This document shows positions 31,567 to 41,921 of a stretch of DNA of 42,000 bases, piece after piece. Position numbers and translations under genes: made by a program. Every line of letters begins with the position of its first letter. Within the stretch, counting starts at the first letter, position 1. Origin of the DNA: Acidobacteriota bacterium (lineage in GTDB: Bacteria; Acidobacteriota; Terriglobia; UBA7540); the NCBI GenBank assembly GCA_003165315.1, contig PLSX01000199.1, forward strand, positions 33,369-75,368, given 5' to 3'. Below the pieces are notes generated by a model that saw nothing but the letters and a program-made list of their open reading frames with translations, searched no databases and was not told the origin of the DNA.

Positions 31567-34367
31567 TTTACTACCTCACGAAAAGTTTCACTCCAAAGCT
31601 CAGCCAAATGCGACACCGCTGCTTCCCATAGCACGTTTGATTGGTCAACCAGCGTCAAACGAGGCTCGGACGTCACCTCCCCTATAAACTGATGGGAGAT
31701 TCCGGCCAAATGCGTGGGAATTTGGAAATCCGGCGGAACCTCAAGCAAGCACGCCCCAATGAACTCGCCGAATATTAAACCATCTCGTCTCGCGCCTGGA
31801 ATTCCGTGCAAGTCCACGCGCGCGCCCAGACCGGATCCGAACGCTGCCTCGAATAACCGCAGCAGGATTCCACCCTCCGCAACGGCGGAAGCAGAAACGT
31901 ATCGTCCCCTGGAATGCAACTCCATCAGGTAATCCCACTGGACCTGCATGGAGATGGCGTCGTAGGCATCGAACAAGCGATCCCCGCGCTGCCCATGGCA
32001 GTCGGCGTAAACAGTGCCTCCCAGAACGTCGGCATCGTAGCGGCCGAGCAACAGCAGTCGATTCCCTGCTCGGTTGAATTCCTTGGTAACGATCGTCCTT
32101 ACATCGGGCACGCGGCCCATGGTGGCAACGGCAAGGGTGGGCGGCACATCGATTCTTCGTCCGCCAGACTCAAATGTCCCCGAGCTGGAATCCTTACCGG
32201 AAATAAACGGAACACCGAGTTCAACGGATAGACTTGCGATGGTATCCACCATCTCCACCAACTCAAAAGCTGTATCTGGGCGTACACGCGGGGTATAGAA
32301 GTTATCGCACAGAACCATCTCATGATAATTGGCGCCGGCCACCACTGCTTTGGTAATCGCCTCAAACATCATCAAGCGCGCCATCACAGCGGGGTCAATC
32401 TCGCCATAGAAGGGATTGAAAGCCAGGGTAGTGATGACGCCATTCGGCTTGCCGCGCAGTGGAGCAGAGACATAAATATTGGTGGGCATACGATGATTAT
32501 TCCCCGCATACGGACCCACCGCGGTCCGGCCCTGCACAGTGGAATCATAGCGGGTACCTGCTGAGCTTTGGTCAGCGCAGTGATAATGGGTCAGAACGCC
32601 CTCAATCGCGCGGTCCCAATCATCGCGGGTTTGGGGCTCGGCAATCTTGACGGGCTCAAGGCAACGTACCGGCGCAGCCGTCGGTATGGGATCAATCGGG
32701 CAGGCGCGCCAGAGAAAAACCATATTCAAGTCAACCACGGTTTCGCCCTGCCACTTCGCCACCAAGCGGCCGGTACTGGTAAAGTGCCCAAGGATGCAGG
32801 AGTCAACTTCAAACCGCCGCATAATTGCCTGCGCTTCCTCCAATTTTTCCGGCGGTACGGCCATCAACATCCGCTCCTGCGACTCGGAGAGAAGAATCTC
32901 CCAGGCGGTAAGGCTATGGTCCTTCAGCGGTACGGCATCCAAATCGATCTCGATCCCCGTATCCGCTCCCATTTCTCCTACGGCACAGGAAATACCACCC
33001 GCACCCAAGTCTGTAATGGTGCGAATACACTCATTGTCGCGCAGAAATGGAATTGCCGTGGTGAACCGCCGCTCAGTTATGGGGTGGCCGATCTGAACGG
33101 CGGCTGATTCTTTCTCCAAAGTTTCACCGGTCATAGCCGCGGAGCTAGCGGTTGCGCCATGGACGCCATCGCGCCCGGTTGCGCCCCCAAACAAAACCGC
33201 AATATCGCCCGCCTGGGGTTGGTCCTTGTGCACATATTTTTTGGGCAGGAGGCCCAGCGAGTGGCCCAGGGCAAAACACTTGGCGTAACCCGGATGAATC
33301 CGGTAGATGGGGTGCATCATGGGAATCCCCATCGGGTTCATGTAATATGCGGTGGCCCGGATCGATTCCGAAACTATTAATTCCGGATGTAACGCGCCCT
33401 TTGGCACGTCTTTCTCTGCCAGGCGTGGGTCCAGAGTCCCCATGACAGTGGTGCCGCCAATGGGGTACGCCCCCTTGCCGAAACCCAATGTGTCGCGGAT
33501 CACTCCACCATGTTTAGTGGCGATTCCTCCAAAGGGCGCGATGGAACTGGGAAAATTGTGGGTCTCGCCTTTGATAGTCACCACCCAGCCATCGGCAAAA
33601 TCCATGCCGCCGGCGTTGTCAGTAAATGAGGAAACCACCAGGGGATGATTGATTTCCCGCGTTGCGGCCATCAGTTTCTTCAGCAGCCCCAGGCTTTTCC
33701 ACGTGGTGTGATAGCAATGGTCACTCCAACTCTGCACTAGAATCTCGATCTCCGCATCGGTATAAGGCCGCCCGCGTTCCTGCTCATGTGCCTGAATCAC
33801 CTTCATCTGCGATAGCGGGGCATACCAGGAGCGTTCGCGTGACAAGGCAACAAGCTCATCGGCGGAGAGCCCCCGTAATGAAACCTTACCCACGGGATCC
33901 GGTTTCCCGCTGGGCCGCAGCGTCGCCACCGCCTCTTGAGGAGCCCGAATCCGCTCCACGACTTTGTTGTAAAGGAAGCGGGCGGCCAGGCCTTTTGCCC
34001 CAGCCTCATCAAGTCCTGTGAATTGATATCGACGGCTCAAGCGCGCGAACAGCAACCCGTCTTCTCCCAGAGCATGAGCCCCGGCCAGGATGGAAGGCGT
34101 CTCCGGATCAGTAACGGCCGGTCGATAAGCGACCTCCACGATGGGTCCTTGCTCAGGATCGAGTTGTGACTCTTCTGCCGGAACCTGGTAAAGCGGGTTG
34201 ATGAACAGAGGCATCAGACGTTCCAGATTAAAGGAGCCTTCCAGCCAAACGACCCGTTCAATCCGAACATTGGTCAGGTTTGAGTATCCGCGCCGTCGGA
34301 AAAAAGCCAGCCAATTCCGGGCCTCGGGATCATCTTGTGAGATTGTATAAATGCTGTGGATCGCCAT
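31563..34367 (-). CDS. purL: Phosphoribosylformylglycinamidine synthase PurL with fused PurS-like N-terminus
   Basis: A 934-residue ATP-dependent enzyme making FGAM from FGAR with ammonia from PurQ. Bacterial stand-alone PurL is usually about 740 residues. Here the first ~140 residues carry a PurS-like part (HSIYTISQDDPEARNWLAFFRRRGY and VRIERVVWLEG), so no separate purS is needed. The PurL core has GETHNFPSSIAPFGGIATKHGGVIRD, GGATGRDGVHGAT and ISGKDSSSG. The start at 34367 is fixed by GAGG five bases upstream and agrees with the PurS-like beginning. TATAAT is present on the minus strand at 34530-34525 without a recognisable -35. No purine riboswitch is apparent in the leader. Confidence 0.95.
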   Translation of the reverse strand: MAIHSIYTISQDDPEARNWLAFFRRRGYSNLTNVRIERVVWLEGSFNLERLMPLFINPLYQVPAEESQLDPEQGPIVEVAYRPAVTDPETPSILAGAHALGEDGLLFARLSRRYQFTGLDEAGAKGLAARFLYNKVVERIRAPQEAVATLRPSGKPDPVGKVSLRGLSADELVALSRERSWYAPLSQMKVIQAHEQERGRPYTDAEIEILVQSWSDHCYHTTWKSLGLLKKLMAATREINHPLVVSSFTDNAGGMDFADGWVVTIKGETHNFPSSIAPFGGIATKHGGVIRDTLGFGKGAYPIGGTTVMGTLDPRLAEKDVPKGALHPELIVSESIRATAYYMNPMGIPMMHPIYRIHPGYAKCFALGHSLGLLPKKYVHKDQPQAGDIAVLFGGATGRDGVHGATASSAAMTGETLEKESAAVQIGHPITERRFTTAIPFLRDNECIRTITDLGAGGISCAVGEMGADTGIEIDLDAVPLKDHSLTAWEILLSESQERMLMAVPPEKLEEAQAIMRRFEVDSCILGHFTSTGRLVAKWQGETVVDLNMVFLWRACPIDPIPTAAPVRCLEPVKIAEPQTRDDWDRAIEGVLTHYHCADQSSAGTRYDSTVQGRTAVGPYAGNNHRMPTNIYVSAPLRGKPNGVITTLAFNPFYGEIDPAVMARLMMFEAITKAVVAGANYHEMVLCDNFYTPRVRPDTAFELVEMVDTIASLSVELGVPFISGKDSSSGTFESGGRRIDVPPTLAVATMGRVPDVRTIVTKEFNRAGNRLLLLGRYDADVLGGTVYADCHGQRGDRLFDAYDAISMQVQWDYLMELHSRGRYVSASAVAEGGILLRLFEAAFGSGLGARVDLHGIPGARRDGLIFGEFIGACLLEVPPDFQIPTHLAGISHQFIGEVTSEPRLTLVDQSNVLWEAAVSHLAELWSETFREVVK

Positions 34368-34587
34368 CTGCGCCTCAATGATAGGGTTCGAGTTACACTG
34401 GGTTTCTCTTAGTGGCCTTACGTGTGCCGAGCTCAGGACGTTGGCCGAATGCGGCCAGCGCCACGCATTCCACCGGGGGAGGAACGAAGGCTCGGGCAAA
34501 AGGAAAACCGCAAGTCAATGGGCTATTATAACTGGGAAGTGTGGGTGGCGTCTCTAATAACCGGGACGGCTGAACAACAAAAGCGGA

Positions 34588-36600
34588 TCAGGGCTTGGGT
34601 AAAGTGGGCGCAGGTGAAAGCGAAGTCTTAGCGGATGGGACGGACAGCGGCTCAATTTCTTCCGCGGTTTTTTCAGCGTCTTTGGGCTTCCCGATTTTTT
34701 GTGAGGAATCCACATTGGAGACCAGAAAATCGGAATAAGCATGCCTATTGCGAAGAACTCTCCCATTCCAATCAAGAGTGACCATCACGCTGTTTGGAAG
34801 CCAGAAACTCCTTGGCTGTTTCTTGAAATGAACCTCGTTAAAGTCAATTTCCGTAGTCTCCTTTTCCAACCTGACCAGGGAAGCAGGTCTCAAGAGATCT
34901 GTAGTGAGACGAACGATCTGGTAATTCTCCGAATCAATCCAAGCCATTCCCTGGGAATAAGTCACGCTGATATTCTTGCCTTGTTGAAAGCTTCCGTAAA
35001 TCCGCGTCTTACCGGGTTCCTGCGCATACGCAATCAAAAATGTATTTCGGCCGTTTAGTTTCTGGAGTCCGAGCAGCCGGAAGGTGCTTCCGCTCTGGTA
35101 GGCGGGATGGAAAACCAATGGAGCCGATACAAATCCCGAGGTCAACATATAGGTGTCGGAGGATCCCAATTGAGATGTTTCTTTTCCCCGCAAATCAGCA
35201 CGAAATTCGTCAATGCCCGGCCCCCAACGTTGATCAGGGGTTGTGAGCAGATAGCGGTACCTGTAATCCTGGGCCGAGGCGATCTTCCCAGTCCGGCTTA
35301 ATCTCTCCTGATGAACATCCTCCAAAGAACAGATATTGGGAAGGTTGGCGAAAAGGTCAGAAACGGTCTTGCCCACCGCATCAAGGATATTCGGAAGCTG
35401 TGCCTGGTCTGTGGCGGGCACGAAGTCCTTAAAGTCCTTCGTGGGAGGGTGGTGGAGATAATCCACTGGCTCCTGGCCTCGAGCCTTGGCTTTGGCGCTG
35501 ACCGCAACGAACGCGACTTCGTCCTTTTTCTTGGCTTGGATATTTGCCCAGATGGAGCGAACCCGGGGTGGCATGTTCTTGGGATCGCGCCCTTTCAGGT
35601 AGAGGTTCAGCTCGGATTCAGCGTCGTTGGGTGTTCCTGCCCAGGATAATGCCTCTGCCCGCATGAGTCGAGCATCCGGGCCCGCGCCCGCGTCAAGGGC
35701 TTTCTTAAGTGATTCGCTGGCGGCAAGCCATTCCAAGTCCAGGCACTGGGCTCGTCCCAATTCCTGAAACGCCAGCGCGTCCGAAGGCGCAAACTTGACG
35801 GCCTCCGTCAAATAGGCAGTCGCCCTTTCGGTGTCGCCGTCCCAACCCGAAAGGATTCCATGAACAAACAAGGTTTCAAAGTTGCCCATCTTTCGATCCG
35901 CCAGGTAGGCATTTACCGATTCTCCAATTTCACGTCGCGCGTCATCCCAGTCTCCCCAGTTTAACTCTGCCAGAGCCAAGGTAGCGCGGCATCGTAGGCA
36001 CTTGGGATTGGCTCTGGCCACCTTTTCGAGGTGCAAAACAGCATCTTCCGTGTGATGACGGTCGAGGAACTCTTGCACGCCGCGGGAGTACTCCTTCTCA
36101 TCCTTGGCTGCCAGCCCATCCCCAGGCCCGAGTTGCCTGAGTCTGGGGGCAACATCTTGAATCAAGTCAGCGAGCGAGAGCTGGGATGGATCTGCGGGCT
36201 TTATGGGCCGAAGTGTGACGGCAATGCCCACGACCTTTGCAGGAGAAATATCCGAAATCCTATGCGCCACCTCAAAACCCTTCTTTGTTACCGTAAGAGT
36301 TACATTGAAGTGATGAACCTCATCGCTATTCGTCACAAATTGAAAGTCGGTTTGAAATATCCCACGGTTGTCAGTCTGAAGAGCCCGAGGAGGGGCTCCC
36401 GCATTGTTCAGTACCTCGACCCGGGCGCGGGGAACGGGATCCCCACTTGGGGTTGACACTTTACCCGCCACAACCTTGAGTTGTTGAGCACCGTAATACA
36501 ATCCACTATTACGAATTTCATCCATCACTTGCGCAATGGCAGTCGATGGCAGGAAGCACAATCCCGCAAGAAGAGCCAAATGGCAGACCGATACTTTCAT
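34588..36600 (-). CDS. Secreted protein with carboxypeptidase-regulatory-like domain and TPR repeats
   Basis: A 670-residue protein of a type common in Acidobacteriota. A signal peptide (VCHLALLAGLCFLPSTAIAQ) is followed by an Ig-like carboxypeptidase-regulatory domain (VVAGKVSTPSGDPVPRARVEVLN, residues 44-66). TPR-type helical repeats follow at about 180-360, with a CxxC pair in PKCLRCRATLALAELN. The C-terminal ~300 residues are beta-rich, resembling outer-membrane or lipoprotein-like surface domains (DYRYRYLLTTPDQRW, LNGRNTFLIAYAQEP). The start at 36600 has GGGGA eight bases upstream. It lies behind the M16 protease gene on the same strand with a 123-bp gap. Function unknown. Confidence 0.8.
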   Translation of the reverse strand: MKVSVCHLALLAGLCFLPSTAIAQVMDEIRNSGLYYGAQQLKVVAGKVSTPSGDPVPRARVEVLNNAGAPPRALQTDNRGIFQTDFQFVTNSDEVHHFNVTLTVTKKGFEVAHRISDISPAKVVGIAVTLRPIKPADPSQLSLADLIQDVAPRLRQLGPGDGLAAKDEKEYSRGVQEFLDRHHTEDAVLHLEKVARANPKCLRCRATLALAELNWGDWDDARREIGESVNAYLADRKMGNFETLFVHGILSGWDGDTERATAYLTEAVKFAPSDALAFQELGRAQCLDLEWLAASESLKKALDAGAGPDARLMRAEALSWAGTPNDAESELNLYLKGRDPKNMPPRVRSIWANIQAKKKDEVAFVAVSAKAKARGQEPVDYLHHPPTKDFKDFVPATDQAQLPNILDAVGKTVSDLFANLPNICSLEDVHQERLSRTGKIASAQDYRYRYLLTTPDQRWGPGIDEFRADLRGKETSQLGSSDTYMLTSGFVSAPLVFHPAYQSGSTFRLLGLQKLNGRNTFLIAYAQEPGKTRIYGSFQQGKNISVTYSQGMAWIDSENYQIVRLTTDLLRPASLVRLEKETTEIDFNEVHFKKQPRSFWLPNSVMVTLDWNGRVLRNRHAYSDFLVSNVDSSQKIGKPKDAEKTAEEIEPLSVPSAKTSLSPAPTLPKP

Positions 36601-36673
36601 AATGAAATCCCCTGCCCCACATACTACTCTCAGTTTGCGCCATATTTTAACGAATTCTACGGGCGAGGAACAG

Positions 36674-36699
36674 CTCCAATTTCTCACTCCAATTTCTCA
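36674..36699. repeat. Perfect 13-bp tandem duplication
   Basis: CTCCAATTTCTCA twice in direct succession, in the short gap between the TPR-protein gene and the M16 protease gene. It lies within the possible promoter region of the TPR-protein gene and looks like recent slippage. Confidence 0.6.
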
Positions 36700-36723
36700 C
36701 GATAAACCGAACAGTTCGAAAAC

Positions 36724-39438
36724 TTACTGCGGTGCGGGGCCTTGGGTTACCTGCACCAGATCGTCTGGGCGAATCCATTTGGCGAAGGCGGCACGGACGT
36801 CCTCGGGCGTGAGGGCTATGTAGCGGTGGGCAGCCTGGATCGGCTCATCCAGAGGCAGGCCGAGCGCCGCCCGTGAAAGGATGCCGCCGGCAATGGTATC
36901 CACACTAGACTCGGCAAGTGGAATCTCCCGCAACAGCAGGGCTTTTGCCTCCTCCAGTTCGTGCACGGTGGGTGGGGCGGTCTGCATGTCTTTCAAATCT
37001 CGGGCCACGATATTGTGGGCTTTGGAAACATTGGGTGGATCGCACCCATATTGCACCTCATAAACCCCGCGGTTCCTACCCACGCTGAAGGACGAGGAAA
37101 CGGTGTAGACCAGCCCCCCCTTTTCACGCAGGTCACGATAGTAACGCGTGGCATAGAATCCACCACCAAGAACATGATTACCCAATTCGAGGGCATAGTA
37201 GTCGGGATTAAAGCGGTTCAGCCCCAGGGTTTCCGCCAGAGTTACGTCGTCTTGAACGCGCCGCGCATTGGGAACGGCGGTGGTGGCTGCTTTGTTGGGC
37301 GGTGCAAGCGGCAAATCGGTTTCCGGCTTGGGCCCGACGCTGCTCCAACCGGAGAAGTACTTGGCAATCACCGTCTTCGCCTGCTCCGGAGTGACATTTC
37401 CAATCACCACGATGGTGGTGAGATCCGGGCGAAAAGTGTGTCGGTAATAATCCTTGATGTCTTGCAAGGTCAGCGCTGAGACCGTAGACGGCGTGGCATG
37501 GCGCAAGGTCGGATCCGTCTTGGGGAACAACGCGGAATTCAATGCCTGTCGGGTCAGGAAATCCGGGCTTTCCAATTCGCCCGCCACTGTTTGGGCCACC
37601 TGCTGCTGTACGATTTTGAAGGCCTCTTCCGGCAGGGCCGGAGTAAGTTCGTTCTCCGCCAAAAGCTGCACGCCACGATCTAACTGGGAGGGGAGCATCT
37701 GCACTGAAAAAGCCGCACCGGCAGCCTCTTCCACGCCCGCGTCATCGAGCGCTTTCTGAAATGCCAACCGGTCGAGCTTCGTCGATCCGTATTCAAACAG
37801 GCCGTTCAATAGGCTGCCTGCGCCCTCCTTTCCCATAGGCGCCTCAATGTTGGGGTTGTTCTTGATCTCTCCAATAACGCTGACTGTGTTGCTGACCGAC
37901 TCCGGCTGCACAATGAGCTTCAGTCCGTTCGGTAATGTGCTGATCACCGGGTGCACACTGGATTCCGGCACCGACAGGCGGCTGAGGGCGTTCGTGGCCC
38001 AATCGGGGAGAGGAACCTCATGGGTCTGTTTGGATGCCAGAGACTCCTGGCCGCCAAAGGCGCTGGAGGAGACCGGCTTCCCGGACGGTTGCGGCGTAAG
38101 AACAGCCGTGATCGCCTCATTTGAGGCCAGGAATTGACGCGCCACGCGGGTAACATCCGCCACGGAGGCCTTGGCAATGGCTTGAATATCCTCGTCGGGC
38201 GATTCCCTTCCCTCCACGGCCACTGCTGCCGACCAGGCCATCGCCAGCCCCTGAACCGAATTCCTTTGGAATTCCGCGTCGACAATCTCGTGCCGCCTTA
38301 CCGCTTCAATCAAGTCCGCAGGCAGGCCGTTCTTAACGTCGTCGGCCAGGATTTTCTTGATTTCATTAACCATCTCATCGCCATTGCCACCTTGGGGAAA
38401 GACCCCCATGGCATAGCCCAAACTCGCTTCGGGAAGTGTCGAAAGCTGGAAGCCGGCATCGAGCGCCTTCCCTTCCGGAACAAGGGCGTACAACGAACCG
38501 CGTTGGCTGCTGAGCACATCGGCCAGGAGCTGGGTGGCGGCAAAATCCGGGCTGTTTGAACCCGGCAGGCGGAATGAGATCACGGCCAGCCCATAAGGGA
38601 GGTCCGTGGGAAGGGCCAGCGCTTTGCCCTTGACCGCTTCCAATTTCACTTCGGGCCGCGCGGGGATCTTCTTTTGGGATATCCCGCCGAATAGGTTGTT
38701 GACCTCCGCCAGAACGTGTTCCGGCTGCACGTCGCCAGCGATCACGAATACGGCGTTATTGGGCGCGTACCAGGTATCGAAGAACTTGTGGAGCATCTCC
38801 CCCGTGGTCTTATCGAACGACGGCCGCGAGCCCAGCGCGTCATGAGCATAGGGTGTTCCTTGAAACATGGCGTCAAGCAACTGCGTGTAGAACATGTATT
38901 GGGGATTGGAAAGGTCCGAGGCCACCTCTTGCTCAATGGCGGGGCGCTCCTCTTTCCACAAGTCGTCGGTGTCCAGAGCCCCGCTCATGCGAATGGCTTC
39001 AAGGTGAAGGGCAACGTCAAGGTCCTCTGCCGGGACGGTGAAGAAATACTGCGTTACAGTCTGCTGCGTATCGGCATTGAAATTGCCACCCATAGCCGCC
39101 GAGACGTCCGCCAGTTGATCGGCCGAAAGGCCCGGACTGCCGCGAAACATCATGTGTTCCTCGGCATGGGCCATTCCCGGAAATCCCTCTGGCGCTTCGT
39201 TCGAGCCTACCTGATAGTTCATTACCGTGGTCACCACAGGGGAAAGCGTGTCGCGAACCACAACAACACGAAGTCCATTGGGAAGCGTAGCTCGCGTGAC
39301 GTTTGATGCGGGCTGGATTTCGGGACCGGCGGATTGAAGTGGAATACAGAACAGCAACGCAACCGCGCCGGTCATAAGAGCGAGCCGCATCTGGTTCGAC
39401 GAACGAGCCTTCAACGGAACCTGGTGCAAATTCAACAT
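36724..39438 (-). CDS. Periplasmic M16-family zinc peptidase, two fused halves
   Basis: A 904-residue pitrilysin/insulinase-type protease. It has an N-terminal signal segment (MRLALMTGAVALLFCIPLQSAG), the zinc motif HxxEH as His91-AEE-His95, and the third ligand Glu171 in EQEVASD, 76 residues on, which is the family spacing. The second half (about 490-904) repeats the fold (HPVISTLPNGLKLIVQPESVSNTVSV) without the zinc motif, as in enzymes where an inactive half completes the chamber. It degrades peptides, probably in the periplasm. The start at 39438 follows GGGGGA by about five bases. Not obviously in an operon with the TPR protein. Confidence 0.93.
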   Translation of the reverse strand: MLNLHQVPLKARSSNQMRLALMTGAVALLFCIPLQSAGPEIQPASNVTRATLPNGLRVVVVRDTLSPVVTTVMNYQVGSNEAPEGFPGMAHAEEHMMFRGSPGLSADQLADVSAAMGGNFNADTQQTVTQYFFTVPAEDLDVALHLEAIRMSGALDTDDLWKEERPAIEQEVASDLSNPQYMFYTQLLDAMFQGTPYAHDALGSRPSFDKTTGEMLHKFFDTWYAPNNAVFVIAGDVQPEHVLAEVNNLFGGISQKKIPARPEVKLEAVKGKALALPTDLPYGLAVISFRLPGSNSPDFAATQLLADVLSSQRGSLYALVPEGKALDAGFQLSTLPEASLGYAMGVFPQGGNGDEMVNEIKKILADDVKNGLPADLIEAVRRHEIVDAEFQRNSVQGLAMAWSAAVAVEGRESPDEDIQAIAKASVADVTRVARQFLASNEAITAVLTPQPSGKPVSSSAFGGQESLASKQTHEVPLPDWATNALSRLSVPESSVHPVISTLPNGLKLIVQPESVSNTVSVIGEIKNNPNIEAPMGKEGAGSLLNGLFEYGSTKLDRLAFQKALDDAGVEEAAGAAFSVQMLPSQLDRGVQLLAENELTPALPEEAFKIVQQQVAQTVAGELESPDFLTRQALNSALFPKTDPTLRHATPSTVSALTLQDIKDYYRHTFRPDLTTIVVIGNVTPEQAKTVIAKYFSGWSSVGPKPETDLPLAPPNKAATTAVPNARRVQDDVTLAETLGLNRFNPDYYALELGNHVLGGGFYATRYYRDLREKGGLVYTVSSSFSVGRNRGVYEVQYGCDPPNVSKAHNIVARDLKDMQTAPPTVHELEEAKALLLREIPLAESSVDTIAGGILSRAALGLPLDEPIQAAHRYIALTPEDVRAAFAKWIRPDDLVQVTQGPAPQ

Positions 39439-39670
39439 TGAATCCCCCTGTTTACGAACAAAAATGGCCCCGGCCAATCATTGCCCAAATTCGCGCCGTA
39501 CCTTCAAGAGTACCCAATCCGCATCATAATGCAAAGCCAGAAGGGATCATGGTGAACCCAATCATCAAGTCACCGAGGAAATGCCAATTTTCGATTGAAG
39601 CCTTACGGTGGGCGGACGAACCTGATAACAGCGCCAAATAGTGGGTGAAAAGCTGTGCCTGCGGGAAGGC

Positions 39671-40096
39671 TCAGGGGGCTTGCTTCTTGCCCAACCAGAG
39701 GAGATCGATCGGCTCGTGCTGGCAGAGTTGCCACAATTCCGGATCCCCGGTCATCAGATTCGCATTCTGATTCCTGGCAGTTTCCGCGGCAAAGGCGTCG
39801 GCATAAGATATAGGGTAGCGGCTTTTCAAGCGGGCGGCGCCAAGTATCAACTTCCGATCGGGCAGGAGGGACTGAATCGGCATCATGGCAAGGTCGGCAA
39901 GGAACCGCTCAGCGTGAACAGCCCCATGGCGTTTGGCGATCAGGTAGAAGACTTCGCCGACGTTGATCAACGAAATACTGACCTTGGCGTTGCCGCGCGA
40001 AGCTTGCTCCAGAAGTTCGCGCACTTTAGTTCGCGCCGGCTCTTCACCCAGGAGCCAGCCGATAATCGCCCAGGAGTCAAGAACGCTTGCGGTCAC
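39671..40096 (-). CDS. vapC: VapC-type PIN-domain toxin (RNase)
   Basis: A 141-residue PIN ribonuclease, the toxin of a type II pair. The four acidic active-site residues are present: Asp7 (VLDSWAII), Glu48 (INVGEVFY), Asp100 (SYADAFAAETA) and Asp118 (MTGDPE). VapC enzymes cut tRNA or rRNA. GTG 40096 is the start: AAAGGAG lies seven bases upstream, inside the antitoxin gene. An ATG further upstream would overlap the antitoxin by 56 bp and lacks support. The overlap with vapB is 20 bp. The gene is followed by the M16 protease gene with no visible link. Confidence 0.92.
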   Translation of the reverse strand: MTASVLDSWAIIGWLLGEEPARTKVRELLEQASRGNAKVSISLINVGEVFYLIAKRHGAVHAERFLADLAMMPIQSLLPDRKLILGAARLKSRYPISYADAFAAETARNQNANLMTGDPELWQLCQHEPIDLLWLGKKQAP

Positions 40097-40319
40097 GCGT
40101 CTGCTCCTTTCGCCGATTGCGCGCCAGATCACCCAGCAGGTCGGAACCTTTGAACCGTCCTTCCCATTCCCGCCAATTCCCCGTCACCGCTTTCCTCAGG
40201 ATTACATCGTCACCCTCAACCCGCACGGAAAGGCAGTCACCTTCGACCAGACCCAATTGGTCACGAACTTGTTTGGGAAGGGCGAGCTGTCCTCGCGACG
40301 ATACACGGGCCTTGAGCAT
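40077..40319 (-). CDS. vapB: VapB-type antitoxin, AbrB/SpoVT fold
   Basis: An 80-residue antitoxin. The N-terminal swapped-hairpin DNA-binding domain is clear (MLKARVSSRGQLALPKQVRDQLGLVEGD), and the basic, flexible C-terminus (NRRKEQTRDRKRS) would bind the VapC toxin. It normally represses its own promoter together with VapC. GAGGTGATGAC precedes the ATG. The promoter and an 18-bp palindrome lie directly upstream at 40334-40366. Confidence 0.93.
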   Translation of the reverse strand: MLKARVSSRGQLALPKQVRDQLGLVEGDCLSVRVEGDDVILRKAVTGNWREWEGRFKGSDLLGDLARNRRKEQTRDRKRS

Positions 40320-40333
40320 GTCATCACCTCAAA

Positions 40334-40351
40334 TCTTATTCTAAAATAAGA
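40334..40351. promoter_or_regulatory. Palindromic operator of vapBC
   Basis: TCTTATT-CTAA-AATAAGA, perfect 7-bp arms, covering the -10 element of the vapB promoter and 15 bases before the start codon. It is the expected site for autorepression by the VapB/VapC complex. Confidence 0.65.
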
Positions 40352-40366
40352 CTGAAACTAATTCAA
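40338..40366 (-). promoter_or_regulatory. vapBC promoter
   Basis: On the minus strand TTGAAT (40366-40361), a 17-bp spacer and TAGAAT (40343-40338). The -10 lies inside the palindrome at 40334-40351. Confidence 0.6.
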
Positions 40367-40389
40367 GACCGACGCGAAGAACGCAAGGT

Positions 40390-40409
40390 AGATTGGCGCC
40401 CGCCAATCT
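40390..40409. repeat. Perfect inverted repeat AGATTGGCG-CC-CGCCAATCT
   Basis: Nine-base arms with a two-base centre, between the divergent vapB and esterase genes. It resembles intergenic REP-type hairpins. A second pair, TGCCTTG (40477-40483) with CAAGGCA (40502-40508), lies further along. Confidence 0.5.
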
Positions 40410-40598
40410 GCTCACCTCCGCGATGGGTGGGATTGGAAAGACCCCGGGACTCTTCCCCAAATATCTACTGCGAACGTGCCTTGGCACCGCACCGCATGAG
40501 TCAAGGCATAGGGTGGAGCTAGCTTCTTGAGAATTGCGGGCATAGAATAACCACCGCGATGGATCGGGGCTGTTTGCGCCTGAAGCCGGAGAATATAA

Positions 40599-41816
<1,218 letters not shown>

Positions 41817-41905
41817 CAAGGGATTAGCGACTGACGACTAAAGAAGGGGCGGGTAGCCATCATATATTTGCTGACCGTGGACTTTTCTTTTCATCGTTGC
41901 CCCCC

Positions 41906-41921
41906 GTGGGACACCTCCCAC
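41906..41921. repeat. Hairpin GTGGGA-CACC-TCCCAC
   Basis: A perfect 6-bp stem with a 4-base loop, after the esterase gene. A related hairpin, TGTGG-TGTC-CCACA, lies at the right edge (about 41979-41992). No T-run follows, so a REP-type repeat is more likely than a terminator. The rest of 41817-42000 shows no gene. Confidence 0.45.

Noticed and set aside
34368..34587. Purine riboswitch upstream of purL
   Set aside because: No three-way-junction core or conserved loop pair could be recognised in this leader.
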